Part shown: piece by piece, positions 51,722 through 63,620 of the stretch
Position numbering within the stretch: the stretch's first letter is position 1
Layout: every line of letters begins with the position of its first letter
NCBI RefSeq assembly: GCF_964355755.1
Contig: NC_092674.1
Coordinates: 7,505,001-7,569,000, forward strand
Source of the DNA: Antedon mediterranea
Taxonomy: Eukaryota; Echinodermata; Crinoidea; Comatulida; Antedonidae
Length of the DNA: 64,000 nt
Direction of reading: 5' to 3'
Position numbers and translations under genes: made by a program
The notes under the pieces: generated by a model
Databases searched by the model: none
What the model was told of the DNA's origin: nothing
The model's input: the letters and a program-made list of their open reading frames with translations, nothing else

Positions 51722-52821
51722 TGTCACGAAACCTAAGACCACGAAAGCTAAGACCCCCTAAGACCTAAGATCACGAAAGCTAAGACCCAAGACCTAAGAT
51801 TACAAATTCTAAGATATACTACAGCTTAAAAACAATACTTGTTTATCCATACATAATTTTAAACACAGTAGGTTTCATTTATTACCATAAATATAATTAA
51901 ATACTACCGCAAAACATAAACTCACATTATTTTCGCCCGTTGAGTAAATGTATATTTTTTTCTTTACAACAAACAAACTTGACGGGTTGTTTGTTGGTAT
52001 ATATTTACTCCATTGTGTTGGTTCAGAGGATGTTTTTCTTACGCACCTGCCTTTCTTGTATTTTGACTCCAAATTTGTTGACTAACTTTATCCTGAATAC
52101 CACACTTTAAAATTAGGATTTATAAGTACTTTCAGACGGAGAAACACATAAAAACAAACAAATAAATCCTTTAAATTGATGATTTTACAGACATGTTTCT
52201 TTGTATACTGTAACTCCTCGAGCTCCCCCATGCTCAATGTTTTTGTTTCTACGGAGCGCCAAAAGAGCAACAATAATAGTACAAGTATAAAAACAGAAAG
52301 AAAACGAAACAAATCATGATTTTTAAATTAAAATTTATTTGCCAGTATTTATTTCTTCGTACTTGCATGATTATACTATTATCATTACAATTTTAATTTT
52401 ACATTGTTCCATCCACACTGTAGATGGACTCCACAGAGTTTTCAGCCCTCTATATAATTTTTGCTCTTTGACGTTCCATAGAAACAAAAACATTGAACAT
52501 GGTAGGCCTACAACTGCTACTGTACTGTAGGCTAGTCATGCGAAATTCGCAAACAGTTTGTGTGCGAGAAAAACGTCTGTAAAATCATCAATTTAAAAAT
52601 GTATTTGTTACTTTTTATGTGATTCTTTTTCATAAAAGTGCCAATTCTAAGGTGTGGTATTCAGAATAAATGTTGGGAGTTAAAATACAAGGCAGGTGCG
52701 AAAGATAAATATTTGTAATCTTTGGTCTTGGGTCTTAGCTTTCGTGATCTTAGGTCTTAGGGGGTCTTAGCTTTCGTGGTCTTAGGTGGTCTTAGCTTTC
52801 GTGGTCTTAGGTTTCGTGACA
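51722..52821. mobile_element. Foldback transposon family C, complete 1.1-kb copy
   Basis: The left end TGTCACGAAACCTAAGACCA and the right end GGTCTTAGGTTTCGTGACA are inverted. Each end is followed inward by several CGAAAGCTAAGACC units. The palindrome extends through most of the element: TTGATGATTTTACAGACATG on the left pairs with an inverse near 52570, and GGAGCGCCAAAAGAGCAA with one near 52459. The small centre is unpaired. No open frame is meaningful. A truncated copy is at 25711-26519. Confidence 0.85.
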
Positions 52822-53522
52822 CCCTCAAATTGGTTGCCAGCCAATGGATTTTTGATTAAAGTTAACAATTTATTTTGTCATTTTATAAGTGAAAATATTA
52901 TTTTTTTCATTTTTTTTTTCTATGGAAGTGATTAACTTAATTAAAATTACAAAATAGCCTATTCAAAGTCTGATTTAATATATGTTCATGTTTTTTGGGG
53001 GACAACACATCAAAAGTAACTTTTAAATCGAATTCTAGATACACCGCGTTGACTAATATGCCCAAGTATTTTGACCATTCAAAAACAATGTTTATAGATC
53101 AACCCAATTATTGTGAAAACAGTCGTGAACATAAAAATCAATATTAAAACAGGTGAACGGAGGTAATAAAATTGTTATTGAATATAATAGTTAAATTGAT
53201 ATTTTTATTTGTCATTTTCATCTCGACGATCACTAGTTACTTACGAATACGTAAAGCTCTGTCAACAATGACAATGACAATGATTCTTTATTTCTTTATC
53301 GACCCTTTTTCAGGGTATGAAAGAACATTCTTTCAATCTTATACAGAAACAAACTAAACACTTCCAGACATAAATATTTGGTCTTATACATAATTGATAT
53401 ATCGAAAAGCAACATCTAACTTAAAAATACAAAATTGTACGAATAACTTTAGCTAAGTTTGATTTTTTGGATCTGGTATTAAGTAATTGGTGCATTTTGG
53501 TGTTATTTGGGCGGGTCTATCA
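52822..53522. other. Intergenic, no gene seen
   Basis: AT-rich sequence. A stretch near 52830-52990 (CCAATGGATTTTTGATTAAA) resembles one at 7680-7800, read in the inverse direction, so an old repeat is likely here. Confidence 0.4.
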
Positions 53523-53677
53523 AACTATCAAACTTTATGTGACAAAATGATGTGATGTGCCCATATATGGACATGATGATGTCATATCACTACCATATTT
53601 GGGCATATCTTTACCATATTTGGGTATATCACTCTTTTTTTTTTGTCAAACAAGGTTGATAGTGTAGACATAGCTTT
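53523..53677. mobile_element. MITE family M1 copy
   Basis: It has AACTATCAAACTTTATGTGA on the left and GGTTGATAGTGTAGACATAG on the right, with 'tcatatcactaccatatttgggcatat' inside. The outer left end is missing. Confidence 0.7.
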
Positions 53678-53953
53678 AAACACTTCGGTCAGAAATAACC
53701 GAGTATATCAACATATGTGCTAACATACAGTACTTTGATTAAGCGGCATGCTAACTATATATCATGGGTGCCCCTCTTTTATGCTCTTTGGAGTAAATGA
53801 TAACGTAAATACATGTAATGAAAAATAAAAGTTTAGGTTTATTGATGATATTGATATTGCACTACCAGATTTGCTGTGCATCTTCATAAATACGACAAAA
53901 TTGCCCATGAGAGTATCATGGGAAAATCGGTAATCGTACACCATCACATCTCG

Positions 53954-54490
53954 CTGTATCATGTAAAGTTAGGCAAAGGGTTAGGTTATAGGCGATATAT
54001 GAAACATATGATAATGTATTAGCGAATTGTCCTGTTACTTCGAAATTCGTATGTGGATTTACAGTACTGAGCATCGGGTGGCATTACACTGTATATAAAT
54101 GTGATGCTTTACTCTTCACATGTTGCCTGTATCATGTAAAGTTAGGCAAAAGGTTAGGTGATGGTCTAGGCGATATACATGTGAGAAACATGTGATACCT
54201 GTATAGCGAATTGTTCTATGTTACTTGGAAATTCGGATGTGGATTTACAGTACTGAGACTCGGGTGGCATTACACTGTATATAAATGTGATGCTTTACCT
54301 ATCACATGTTGCCTGTATCATGTAAAGTTAGGCAAAAGGTTAGGTTATGGTCTAGGCGATATACATGTGAGAAACATGTGATACGGTATTAGAAAATTGT
54401 CTTATATTACTTGGAAATGTGGAGATACAGTACTGTGAATCGGGTGGCATTACACTGTTTATAAATGTGATGCTCTACCTATCACATGTG
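53954..54490. repeat. Tandem array, three units of 173-186 bp
   Basis: Units start CTGTATCATGTAAAGTTAGG at 53954, 54127 and 54313. They contain GGATTTACAGTACTGAG, CGGGTGGCATTACACTGTAT and TATAAATGTGATGCT. The spacer ATACATGTGAGAAACATGTG is itself palindromic. Confidence 0.85.
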
Positions 54491-54856
54491 ATGCGTTACC
54501 TAGGCTTTATCTATTATCGACCGTGTGTCATAGACATGATACATGTCTACATGCTAGTAACGAGTCATAAATTAGATAACATTACAAGTGTATGTAGTAA
54601 GTGGATAAAATACCTACAATTATCACGTTTGTATCGTTTTATGAAAATATGTTATCTACGTCGCCATCCCAATTAAGTGCTTTTTTAGCCTACGTTGATA
54701 TTTATGACGTTCTGAAATATAGTTCTAAAAATATGTTTACTTAAGTGCTTTTAATATAAATTTGGATAGAAAGATTAAAAAAAATATATTTTTAGATAAT
54801 TGAATTTAAATAGAAACAATTTGAAATAGTATAATAGACGTATCATGCGGTATACA

Positions 54857-55057
54857 TTGGTTCCCGCAATGCAAAGAGGTGTACGTGCATGAAAACATGT
54901 AATTTGACTGACGTCCTTGTGCTTGTTCTACTGTGGGTGTAAAAATCGGTTACCCCTTGCATTGAGTTGACCAATCACAAGCGACAGTTTGAATGATTCA
55001 TCGTGTCATGGTTGGCCAATGCGGTTACGTCCTTGCGTTGCGTCCAAGTGGGACGAC
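54857..55057. mobile_element. Foldback MITE FB-A, degraded copy
   Basis: The right part (TTACGTCCTTGCGTTGCGTC, then CAAGTGGGA) and the centre (TTGACCAATCACAAGCGACA) are clear; the left end, near GGTTCCCGCAATGC, is diverged. Confidence 0.5.
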
Positions 55058-56074
55058 ATATACTGTGGTGGAGAATCGGTTGAAATATATTCGTATAACG
55101 AGTGAATGACATTTTATTTCTTTGCCTTTGTAGGCATTTTTTGTAGGTCTAACCACAAAAGTTGAATGGATATAGGCCTAACAAATAAATCTATTAAGCT
55201 GCAAATCTTGTTTTTCTACAAGCCCCTACACTCATTTAAAAAATAAAATCCACTTTGAGGACGTTGATCTTGTGGTGAAATGATGTCATGCCATTTTGTT
55301 TATAATGATAACTGGCATTTTTTTTGTATTTTGTTGGTTATTGGAAACTAAACCATTGAACTATTACATCATCGAGAGTGCAATTTCTCTATTTTCGAGT
55401 GCAATTTCGTTATATCATAGAGAAATAAGTTATTAAAGTGAGTAACGTAACGCGCGACACGTGACCATAAGTTGTTGAATGATCGCTTTTAGTCCACCAA
55501 TCGGCGTTTTGATTTTTGCCTAGAATCTAAATTATTATAGTATTATGAAACGCCATAAGCAAAAATATTTATCTTTTTCTAGAACCTAGCGCCCTCTATA
55601 ATGTCCAATTTTACGTCATATTAATGCTAATGAATAATTCATGATTTTGCCGTAACCTCATAGGAAAAAAATGATGCGACCCGGGTTGCTTTGTGTTTAC
55701 TGTTACCCCACGGTTGGCATTGTGTTTCACATTTTCACGACGCTTATCCGATCATTTTTGATAGGCCTAAATCCGCCTTTTCGATATACTACCTCAAATA
55801 CAGACAGACGTATAGGCCTATATTTAACAACACATGAGTTCCGGGATACAATCTTAACAACAATAAATTCGTTGTTCCACACGAATTTTACTGTTTTTTC
55901 TATTAACCATGACGAACTTTCAGTTAATTTAAATCTTTTAATGTAATTTTAATGATAGTACACGCACACAAACAAAACCACATCCTTCCCTATAACATAA
56001 GTACTTGTTGTATATGAACTTTTACGTTGTTAACTATGTATGACCATACAGGATATAAGTATGCACTCTTAAGG
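55058..56074. other. Intergenic, no supported gene
   Basis: There is one 91-codon open frame (55671-55946) with no recognisable motif and no splice context. Otherwise AT-rich unique sequence. Confidence 0.35.
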
Positions 56075-56458
56075 AAAATTTACACAGAAAAAAGGGCGGT
56101 AACGGTAATACAAATATAGAATTTACGTTATTCCTTATTATACCATTTACACACGTCACAACGCGGAGCTGACGGGCCGTTTCCGCTCAGGATATACGAA
56201 TTCTACGTGTGACATGCTACGCGGTTTTTTTTTTGCTTACCGTTTGTCTGTGTAAATTGGCCTTGATCGGTAATAACCGTAAGCGGTATATAAAAAAACT
56301 AAAGTATAGCATCTATGTTAATTATTTTTTCCATTTACACAAACGTGGACGGGCGGGTAAACGGAAATCCGCTAAAGATAGATACAGATTCTACGTGGGA
56401 TAAGCTACGCGGTTTCCGCTTACTATTACCGCTTGTCTGTGTAATTGGCCTTTGAGGA
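56075..56458. mobile_element. Possible MITE with internal tandem repeat
   Basis: AAATTTACACAG...GCGGTAACGGTAAT on the left is the inverse of ATTACCGCTTGTCTGTGTAA on the right. A ~180-bp unit (ATTTACACA...ATTCTACGTG...GCTACGCGGTTT...GTCTGTGTAA) occurs twice, at about 56150 and 56330. Confidence 0.5.
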
Positions 56459-57756
56459 AAAACCTGCAGAGACCAAGCATAACATTTTTAGTTTTCAATC
56501 GGGTTTTAAGTGACCATCTGTAATAAATGAAATGAATATAGTTTATGCAATTATTTATATATGTTTATTTATTTCATTACTATACAACAGTGAACACCAA
56601 TCATAGGATAACATATAAAATATACAGAGCATCATAAACACATAGTGATTATTGTTTGATTATTAGTTGTTCAATCTCGACCAGTCTAATAAGCTAACCA
56701 AATTGATTATTGACATAATCCCATGTAATATCACATATTGACGTTTTATAAACTACATGGACCTTGAAGTTAAGGGTGATGCAATTTACCTTTAAAATTC
56801 GTCTGATCATTAAATAAAAATTATTATTCAAGGGGCCTGTGAGGATTTAATTATTGACGTTGGAATTAATATCAAGGTATCACAGGGTATTAATTTAAAT
56901 AAGATTTTCACGGCCTAATATATTAGGCCTTCAGTTAGGTAGAATTAGATTTCGGTGTCATTCTTCTTTATGCTATACCGTAGTGTTGTCAATAGTTCAA
57001 TTACCATCTGTATAGTGAGTGTGAGTTAGGCCTGTGTAGTTTTATCGAGGTCAAACGGTCAAAAGTGGTATTTCTGTTAATTTTTGGATGAAACTTGATT
57101 AAGATAAATATAAATATGTATATTATGGACAATTTGAGACCATAATTGAGTTTCTAGAGTAAGCGGTTGTCAAGATATATGATATAGGCGGCCATTTTAA
57201 AAGAGCGCCTCCATTCGGTAAAAACAGATCTACAAGTTGGACACCAAGTTGAAATTTGTTTCTTATGATGTCATTGACCACATGAAAGTTAAAAATCAAG
57301 CATGGCAAATTGCATTAAGTAAAATACAAATGCTGCCTGACTAATCATGACATAATTATGACGTTGTTTTATACAGGGTTTTTTTCTGTTAAGAAAATAA
57401 ACGATACAGAGTAAACACAGCCTCATCTTGCGTATTGTTTTGTTGCATGAGATACATGGCTTCACAAACCAACCTTAATGTAAGCTAGCAAATCAATATT
57501 GAGGATTCCCGAACCACGACAGTAGACCCTTGATAAACCATACACAAACAAATACAGACTTTTTTCTCTTCTTTCCCTTTTCATGGAATTTATTCAATCA
57601 AGTACAGACATACAAACTATATGAGTTGGAATACAAATGTAAAAGCCTTACAATCTGAATTGTAAATCTAAAAGTATACCTGTATAGGCTTACATAACAA
57701 TTAAACTTAACAATAAACTTATCTAATTTACGCGTAGGCACTTAAACTTGGTTTTT
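56459..57756. other. Intergenic, no gene seen
   Basis: AT-rich unique-looking sequence with no coding signal. No repeat with a match elsewhere in the window was noticed. Confidence 0.35.
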
Positions 57757-57938
57757 AAGCGTGGTTCCCACTAGCGACGCAACACAAGGACGTAACGCAA
57801 CGCAAGTGAATTGACCAATCACAAGCGATGGCTTATTCGCTTGTGATTGCTAACTGTCTATAACTTCGCTTGTCATTGGTTAAAACGCTTGCGTTGCGTT
57901 TACGTCCTTGCGTTACGTTCTAGTGGGAACCAGCTTTA
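57757..57938. mobile_element. Foldback MITE FB-A copy (first of a head-to-tail pair)
   Basis: The ends are AAGCGTGGTTCCCACTAGCG and TAGTGGGAACCAGCTTTA. ACGCAACGCAAG/CTTGCGTTGCGT and paired ACCAATCACAAGCG/CGCTTGTCATTGGT blocks are inside. The second copy follows directly and shares the AGCTTTAC end. Confidence 0.85.
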
Positions 57939-58075
57939 CTAGCGAGGACGTTACGCAACGTAAGTGATTCGACCAATCACAAGCGATGGATTATTCGAAC
58001 AGTGGTTTGTCATTGGTCAAGTCGCTTGCGTTGCGCGTACGTCCTTGCGTTGTGTATCTAGTGGAAACCACGCTT
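57933..58075. mobile_element. Foldback MITE FB-A copy (second of the pair)
   Basis: It starts at AGCTTTACTAGCGAGGACGT and ends CTAGTGGAAACCACGCTT. Its centre (GATGGATTATTCGAACAGTG) differs from the first copy, so the pair is not a simple recent duplication. Confidence 0.8.
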
Positions 58076-59027
58076 CACTTGAAAAGGTAGCCGATACACG
58101 TTTATGTATGATGCATTAACATTATATATGCATATATTAAAATATACAAAATTGAGCATTTTATCTAGTGATGATAACGGTACAACGGGGTTTTTTACAT
58201 CACGCACGTGTACAATATGCCTCATTTAGGTAATCCGGCATTTTGTTTTTAAATTGTAATGTAATGATCGATTTATAAAGCGCTTTACAAAATCAAAAGA
58301 TTGTTCCACAGCGCTGGAAATTGGAAATATATGATGGGGATTTGTCGTGAAGAGATTTATATGAAATTAACATTAGTTTAAACATAATTCTTTGTTTAAT
58401 TGGAAGCCAGTGAAGTTTATATAATATTGGTGTAATATGAGCAAATTTTGAAGTGCCGGATAAATATTGTCAATGTGATTTTATTGATGTAGCTTTTCAG
58501 TTAAAACATTCTGTATATACTGTACTTTAATGTGTTTTTGTGTGATGTGTTTATTTCGAAGACTAATTCCTGTTTTTTTGTTAAATCACGTAGATGCCTG
58601 TCTATCCAATTAGAACAGTCTATCTCTGTTCACACTGTACCTAATTCCCAATTTATGCTTTGTAATATCATTTTGTATTTGTCTTGTCTCTTTTAAATCA
58701 TATCTGTATGGTACGATTTAAGAACTTAAGCAATTTATGAACTCCGATTCCTATTTGTCTTCTTAGTTGGTTATAGAGGTTTAGAAGAATTATTTCAGAT
58801 ATTGTAATCAGCCATATTTGTAATAACTGTCGGGATAGATTCACCGACGTATCATTGTAATGTCATAGTTAATATCGAGCGTGCTTACGCGGCATTGTCT
58901 TACGAATTGAACATTTCATGTAATTATGGCTATATATACCTCAGAGGAAAAATTGCAAAATTGGATGGAGCAATTGACTCAAATTCGTAGTTTTTATAAT
59001 ATATATGCGGAGGTTAATTAAGGTTAA
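58076..59027. other. Intergenic, no gene seen
   Basis: A stretch near 58258-58320 (TTTATAAAGCGCTTTACAAA) resembles the 3' region of tRNA-derived SINEs. A 32-codon frame at 58925 (MAIYTSEEKLQNWMEQL) has no supporting context. Confidence 0.35.
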
Positions 59028-59250
59028 TTATGACAGAATGTCCACCCGACTCTGCAGCAGCCATTAGGCAGTTCATAACTTACTGTTGACAGTCATCTGT
59101 GTGCATGGTAAGTACTTTTGATACATGCTATCCACATACGAAACGTATTAAATGTATTTTTAAAATACACATAGACTCGTATCTAGATGACTGTCAATAG
59201 TCCGTTAGGATCTACCTAATGACATCTGCAGAATCGGGTGGATCGATAGG
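59028..59250. mobile_element. Small foldback element
   Basis: TCCACCCGACTCTGCAGCAG and CATTAGGCAG on the left pair with CTGCAGAATCGGGTGGA and CTACCTAATG on the right. Inner parts also pair (GACAGTCATCT/AGATGACTGTC; TATTAAATGTATTTTTAAAATA is a near palindrome). One copy only in this window. Confidence 0.65.
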
Positions 59251-60235
59251 ACAATGACAAAAATGTACGTTCATTATTAATCGTCACAAAATAGTAAGTC
59301 TTGTCGTTCAATCATTTGTGATTATGAAGTTAGACACACATTAGTTTGTCCTTGCATTTAGTTGGTTCGTATCATGTGCCGTTTAGTATAATAGTTATAT
59401 TGCACTTAAATGCGATGTTTATGGTTATTGCACGTTGAGATTGTTAGGTGTTTTTTTAGGAATTTTGTGCCACACGAAAACCAAATGTATTGTGCGCCGT
59501 CTATTATTCTTTTAATTCGCGGAAAAAGTCCGACTGCTTCATTTGAATGGCCTTATTTCCTATTTATGCCCGTTTATGCATTACGTCATTCATTAGTTAC
59601 TTATGCATAACGGAGTGTAACTAGCGCCATCGTATCAGTATTTCTAAAACTACATTACATAAAGTAACTTTACCATCTAATCTACTTAAATACATATTTG
59701 AAAGATGGATTTAAGATCTTACTAAACTCACGGATTCATCCCACACGTTCTTAAGCTACGTGATTTAGTAACAGCGCGTTATTTTTAAATTATCTTCGTA
59801 TTCATAGCATGTACATAGATTCAAAACTTGATACATTTCTTATTCTGATTTCAATATTTTAATGATTTCATCATTTAATTGTCATTTTACACGTGTCGTG
59901 TAGACCAGCCCTAGTTTCGCGTTCGAAATTTTTTTATTAACGTTCATTTATTTAGATGTGCATAAATTATTAAAACACTCCATTTTTTAATGATCTCTTA
60001 GAATTGATACAAATGGGATTATATGAAAAAAAAACATAATTATATATACATAAAGACAAGAAACAATAACATCAATTTCGGTTGCAAAGAACGTTTATTT
60101 TAAATTACAACTGTGTATATAGCAACATAATGTACTAAAATGAAAATAATGGGGAAATAATTTCACAAATTTCGTTTAGATTTTGAAAATAATATGCATG
60201 ACCAGATATTAATCTCTGATATAATTACAGTATTG
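59251..60235. other. Intergenic, no gene seen
   Basis: AT-rich. It contains one relative (59563-59632) of the 46.6-kb tandem unit: GCATTACGTCATTCATTAGT, then TATGCATAACGGAG and AACTAGCGCCATCG. Confidence 0.4.
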
Positions 60236-60368
60236 TTGAATTGACCAATCACAAGCGATGGCTTATTCGCTTGTGATTGCTAACTGTCTATAACTTCGCT
60301 TGCCATTGGTTAAAAGGCTTGCGTTGCGTTTACGTCCTTGCGTTACGTTCTAGTGGGAACCAAGCTTT
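60236..60368. mobile_element. Foldback MITE FB-A, right part only
   Basis: It matches 57811-57938 almost perfectly from TTGACCAATCACAAGCGATG to GGGAACCAAGCTTTA. The left arm is absent and replaced by unrelated sequence. Confidence 0.8.
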
Positions 60369-61339
60369 AGGCTTCCTAATAATATACCGGCGGAAGAGTG
60401 TGAAAGTTTAAGCAGTTAGTTGTGTTATAATAATTTATTATGAAACTGAAAAACTCTTCTTTAACAAGGAGTGTTTAAAACTTCTGGGTTTTTCTCTTCC
60501 TTTCATTGACGCCTGGCTGGATTGACTACGGAAGTCGCATGGTTAATGGGTCTTTCACACCTGCTCCGGTCCGGCTCCGGCAAATAGAACGTCAATGTTT
60601 CGTTTTCACGATCGACGATCCATACGTACTTGGTCGCTAAACATGTTTGCCTTCCTATTCCAAGGTACCATACCATATATACAAGATAAAACGAAATCAT
60701 AATAGATCAGTTCCACCTGTAACTCGTATCAGAGTAATTCCTTTTCTGAATCGGAAATTATATTAGCATAATAGTATTTCTTAAAGCTACCCATTTTTCT
60801 ATACTTTGTTTTTTATTGTATATGTTTCACATTCAATGTTATATAGCATATTGATTTTAAATGAATTCCATAAAGATTTACCCACTGGCTTATTTAATGC
60901 TGATAACATTAATAGGCCTATATATTTTAATATGATAAATTTTCAAAAATAACTTTATAAATATTGTTTAACAGGTTAGGAAGGCGAAAGTCACTCACAC
61001 ACCCAATGGCTGAATGAATTATGATTGGCTCAACTGAAAATATCGGGGAGTTCCCCATTTATTTAGCCTACTATTGGTATTTCATTTTGGTTTACTTAGA
61101 ATCATTAATTGTTTCCTTTGTATTTTTAGAGGACTTAATCGTGTTCAGAGTTATCATTATTAAATAATAATAATTTATAAAGATAAAATTCTCTTTAATG
61201 GATACATTATAATTATACGATAATGGTTATAATAAGCCAATTGATTTTGAAGGATTCTCGTTTGACTTTTAACATTAATACATTTGTTAACTTTCACTTT
61301 GGCATCCGTGATATAGTACTGTACACTTAATAGTAATTT

Positions 61340-62053
61340 ACCTCCGCCAAGGAGGTATATGTAATCGATCGCGTGTGCTTGTTTGTTACTTGGCCAAATT
61401 GAAAATTGGCCAAGTATGTTGATCGGTGCGGTTTGTGTATTTGTTTGTCATCACTCTGCGCTCACAAATTTTGATTCAAATGACTCCAAATTACTACCGT
61501 ACATGTCGCCTGGTGCAAGGACGACACTGCTCAATTTTGGTGTAAATCCGGACCACGGTCCCAATTCTGGACCACTTTTTAAAATTATTTTCAGACCTGC
61601 AATGTTAAGAGATGGGACAGAACTTTCAAAAGGCGGTGAGCAGTCTTAAAGTAACAAGTAAACTTTGGTTTCATGGTTTTTGGCTTTCATTTTTTGTACA
61701 AGAGGCAAGAGTTATGATTGGTGATTTGTAATTTTAAAACATAATTTGATTTAATGTGCACCTTTTTTGATGTGAGTAGTTTAAAAAAACCTATTTCTTT
61801 TCAAATTCACCCGTTTGATTTTCGCGTTGCTGTTCTATTGTTACTCAACTGAAGCTGTTAATTGAAAGGCTTGTTACATAACCATAACACCAAACTTGCA
61901 TACACATGCTTGTAGTGAAATTAGCCTAAATCACAAACAGCATTAAGACACACACAAATATATATATATATATATATATATTTCCCGGAGAAATCTTATG
62001 TAGGAGAATTTTACAGTAGGCGGAGGTATGCATTCTCGGAGTGACTTTCTAGT
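61340..62053. mobile_element. Repeat with ACCTCCGCC/GGCGGAGGT ends
   Basis: The left end ACCTCCGCCAAGGAGGTATA and the right part GTAGGCGGAGGTATGCATTC, ending at GACTTTCTAGTTTT, have the form of a very widespread invertebrate repeat, as I recall it. Inside are inverted TTGGCCAA blocks near 61390-61415 and a (TA)n run at 61958-61981. The 88-codon open frame at 61383-61649 belongs to the repeat. Confidence 0.7.
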
Positions 62054-62725
62054 TTTCATAGTTATTGATTATTATAGTTTTTTTTTTCTCTTTTGTGGGG
62101 GCAACCCACTTTTATTGCAATGATAAACAATATGGTGAAGGTTACAGTATATATGTCTATCTATCTATTTATCAATGAATATTTAAGTGATATTACACAG
62201 ACAGAGGTTAAAAGATTATATAAAATATTTTGATATTGTGTTGAAATCTAGATAAAACAAACATGTATACAGAGAAAATTTATATTACAGAGCTAAAACG
62301 ATATAAAGATTGATATTCAGTATTAAAAATAAATTTGATATAATATAAATATATATGATAAAATGGTATATTGCATTATAAGATTATGTTTTGTTTGAAT
62401 AATTTTATAAAATTGTATAGTTTTACATTTTGAATATAATATTGCTTTTATTATTTATATGATAAAATAACAAACTAATAAATATTGCAAAGCTAAACCC
62501 AAACCGAAGTATGGGGATACGCCCTCGTCGCTAGCCAGGTTTATTTTAATAGTTCTAGTTTAAATCCTGGCTAGCACCAGTTGCGTCTCGGTCATCCCGG
62601 ACTCGGGCGCCTCCTAGAAAACAATAATATAATAATGATGGTAAATTAACAATTGATCTAAATCAAGAAAATATACTGTATACCGTACGTTTATGTTTAT
62701 TCTTGTGTATTTCTTAATTAAATTT
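62054..62725. other. 3' flank of the LINE fragment, no gene
   Basis: Extremely AT-rich, except for 62510-62620, which has GC-richer phrases (CGTCGCTAGCCAGG and the inverse-like CCTGGCTAGC). The latter may be part of the LINE 3' UTR or a small foldback. Confidence 0.35.
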
Positions 62726-63421
62726 TTAGATAATTGATTCAAGGAGTTTTTCTTTAACGTTGTTCCATTTTCTTTCTGCTTTGTTTAGATTACATAAGTA
62801 TTCGTTTGAAATTAAATTTTTTAGTTCTATCTTAAATAAATTCCAAGTGATAATCCGTTTGCTTGTTTTATAAATAATGCAAGATTTGTAAATACTAAAT
62901 GTAAATAAAGAGATGAGTTCATTAACAAGCGTGTTCTGAGTTCCTAAAACTATGTCTGACCATTCGGGGAAACTTGGCCGTAATGTTTCATTAGTCGGAA
63001 TACATTTAACGATCAGTTTACGGAACTTCCCTGATTGAATGCTATTACAGGTGTACAACATATGTTTTTCACTTTCTATTTCTATACAACACTTTTCGCA
63101 ACAATCACTTTCATTAAGATTCCACTTCTTTAAGTTTTTTCTACAAGCTAAGATACGATGTAATAATTTAAAATTAAATTGGGCGATTTTTGGTAAATGT
63201 TTCATATTGTGAACTTTACAGTACCATGTCTTGTCCCAGTCTATTTCATTTTTACCTAACTCAACTTCCCACTTTGCTTGTATATTGGGGATTTTAGCAA
63301 CCTTGCTAACAAAAAGGGTATAATGAAAAGATGCCTTGTGTTTTTTATGAAATACGGTTTCTTTGACTTGCAGATTATCATAGTTATTGCTTATTACATT
63401 ATGTATTACTTGTTCCTTTAT
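62726..63421 (-). mobile_element. C-terminal end of an L1/Tx1-like LINE, truncated
   Basis: The minus-strand frame is open from about 63421 to the stop at 62726, without needing the internal ATG at 63205. It includes AKWEVELGKNEIDWDKTWYC, FNFKLLHRILACRKNLKKWN and a zinc-ribbon pattern CCEKC...EKHMLYTC that lies after reverse transcriptase in L1/Tx1-type elements. The catalytic part is missing (a stop lies just upstream). The second zinc-ribbon LINE fragment in the window, at 13.7-15.0 kb, appears to be a different family. Confidence 0.75.
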
Positions 63422-63579
63422 TCATTGTGCTGATGTAATAAATAACTTCGTTCATGTCATGTTATCACAGTTATCTGTTATAATAATATTGATTGTTAAC
63501 AAACACACTATTATAGTATTAATTACGTTTTAACTGAAGTCATAATAGTTAAGAAGGTCTTAAGTGGAAACTGTGACTT

Positions 63580-63620
63580 ATTTATTTATCTATCTATCTA
63601 TTTATTTACTTATTTATCGA
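63580..63620. repeat. Imperfect (TTTA/TCTA)n microsatellite
   Basis: TTATTTATTTATCTATCTAT followed by CTATTTATTTACTTATTTAT. Confidence 0.85.

Noticed and set aside
55671-55946. 91-codon frame with hydrophobic stretches
   Set aside because: No recognisable motif, no splice signals around it, and length within chance for AT-rich DNA on one strand.
58934-59032. Short frame MAIYTSEEKLQNWMEQL...
   Set aside because: Only 32 codons, with no splice context or homologous copy in the window.
60503-60700. Minus-strand 65-codon frame containing WIVDRENETLTFYLPEPDR
   Set aside because: The peptide looks protein-like, but there is no supporting exon or splice signal on either side.
61383-61649. 88-codon frame starting MLLGQIENWPSMLIGAVCVF
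   Set aside because: It lies within the ACCTCCGCC-ended repeat, whose genomic copies commonly contain such frames; no protein motif is seen.
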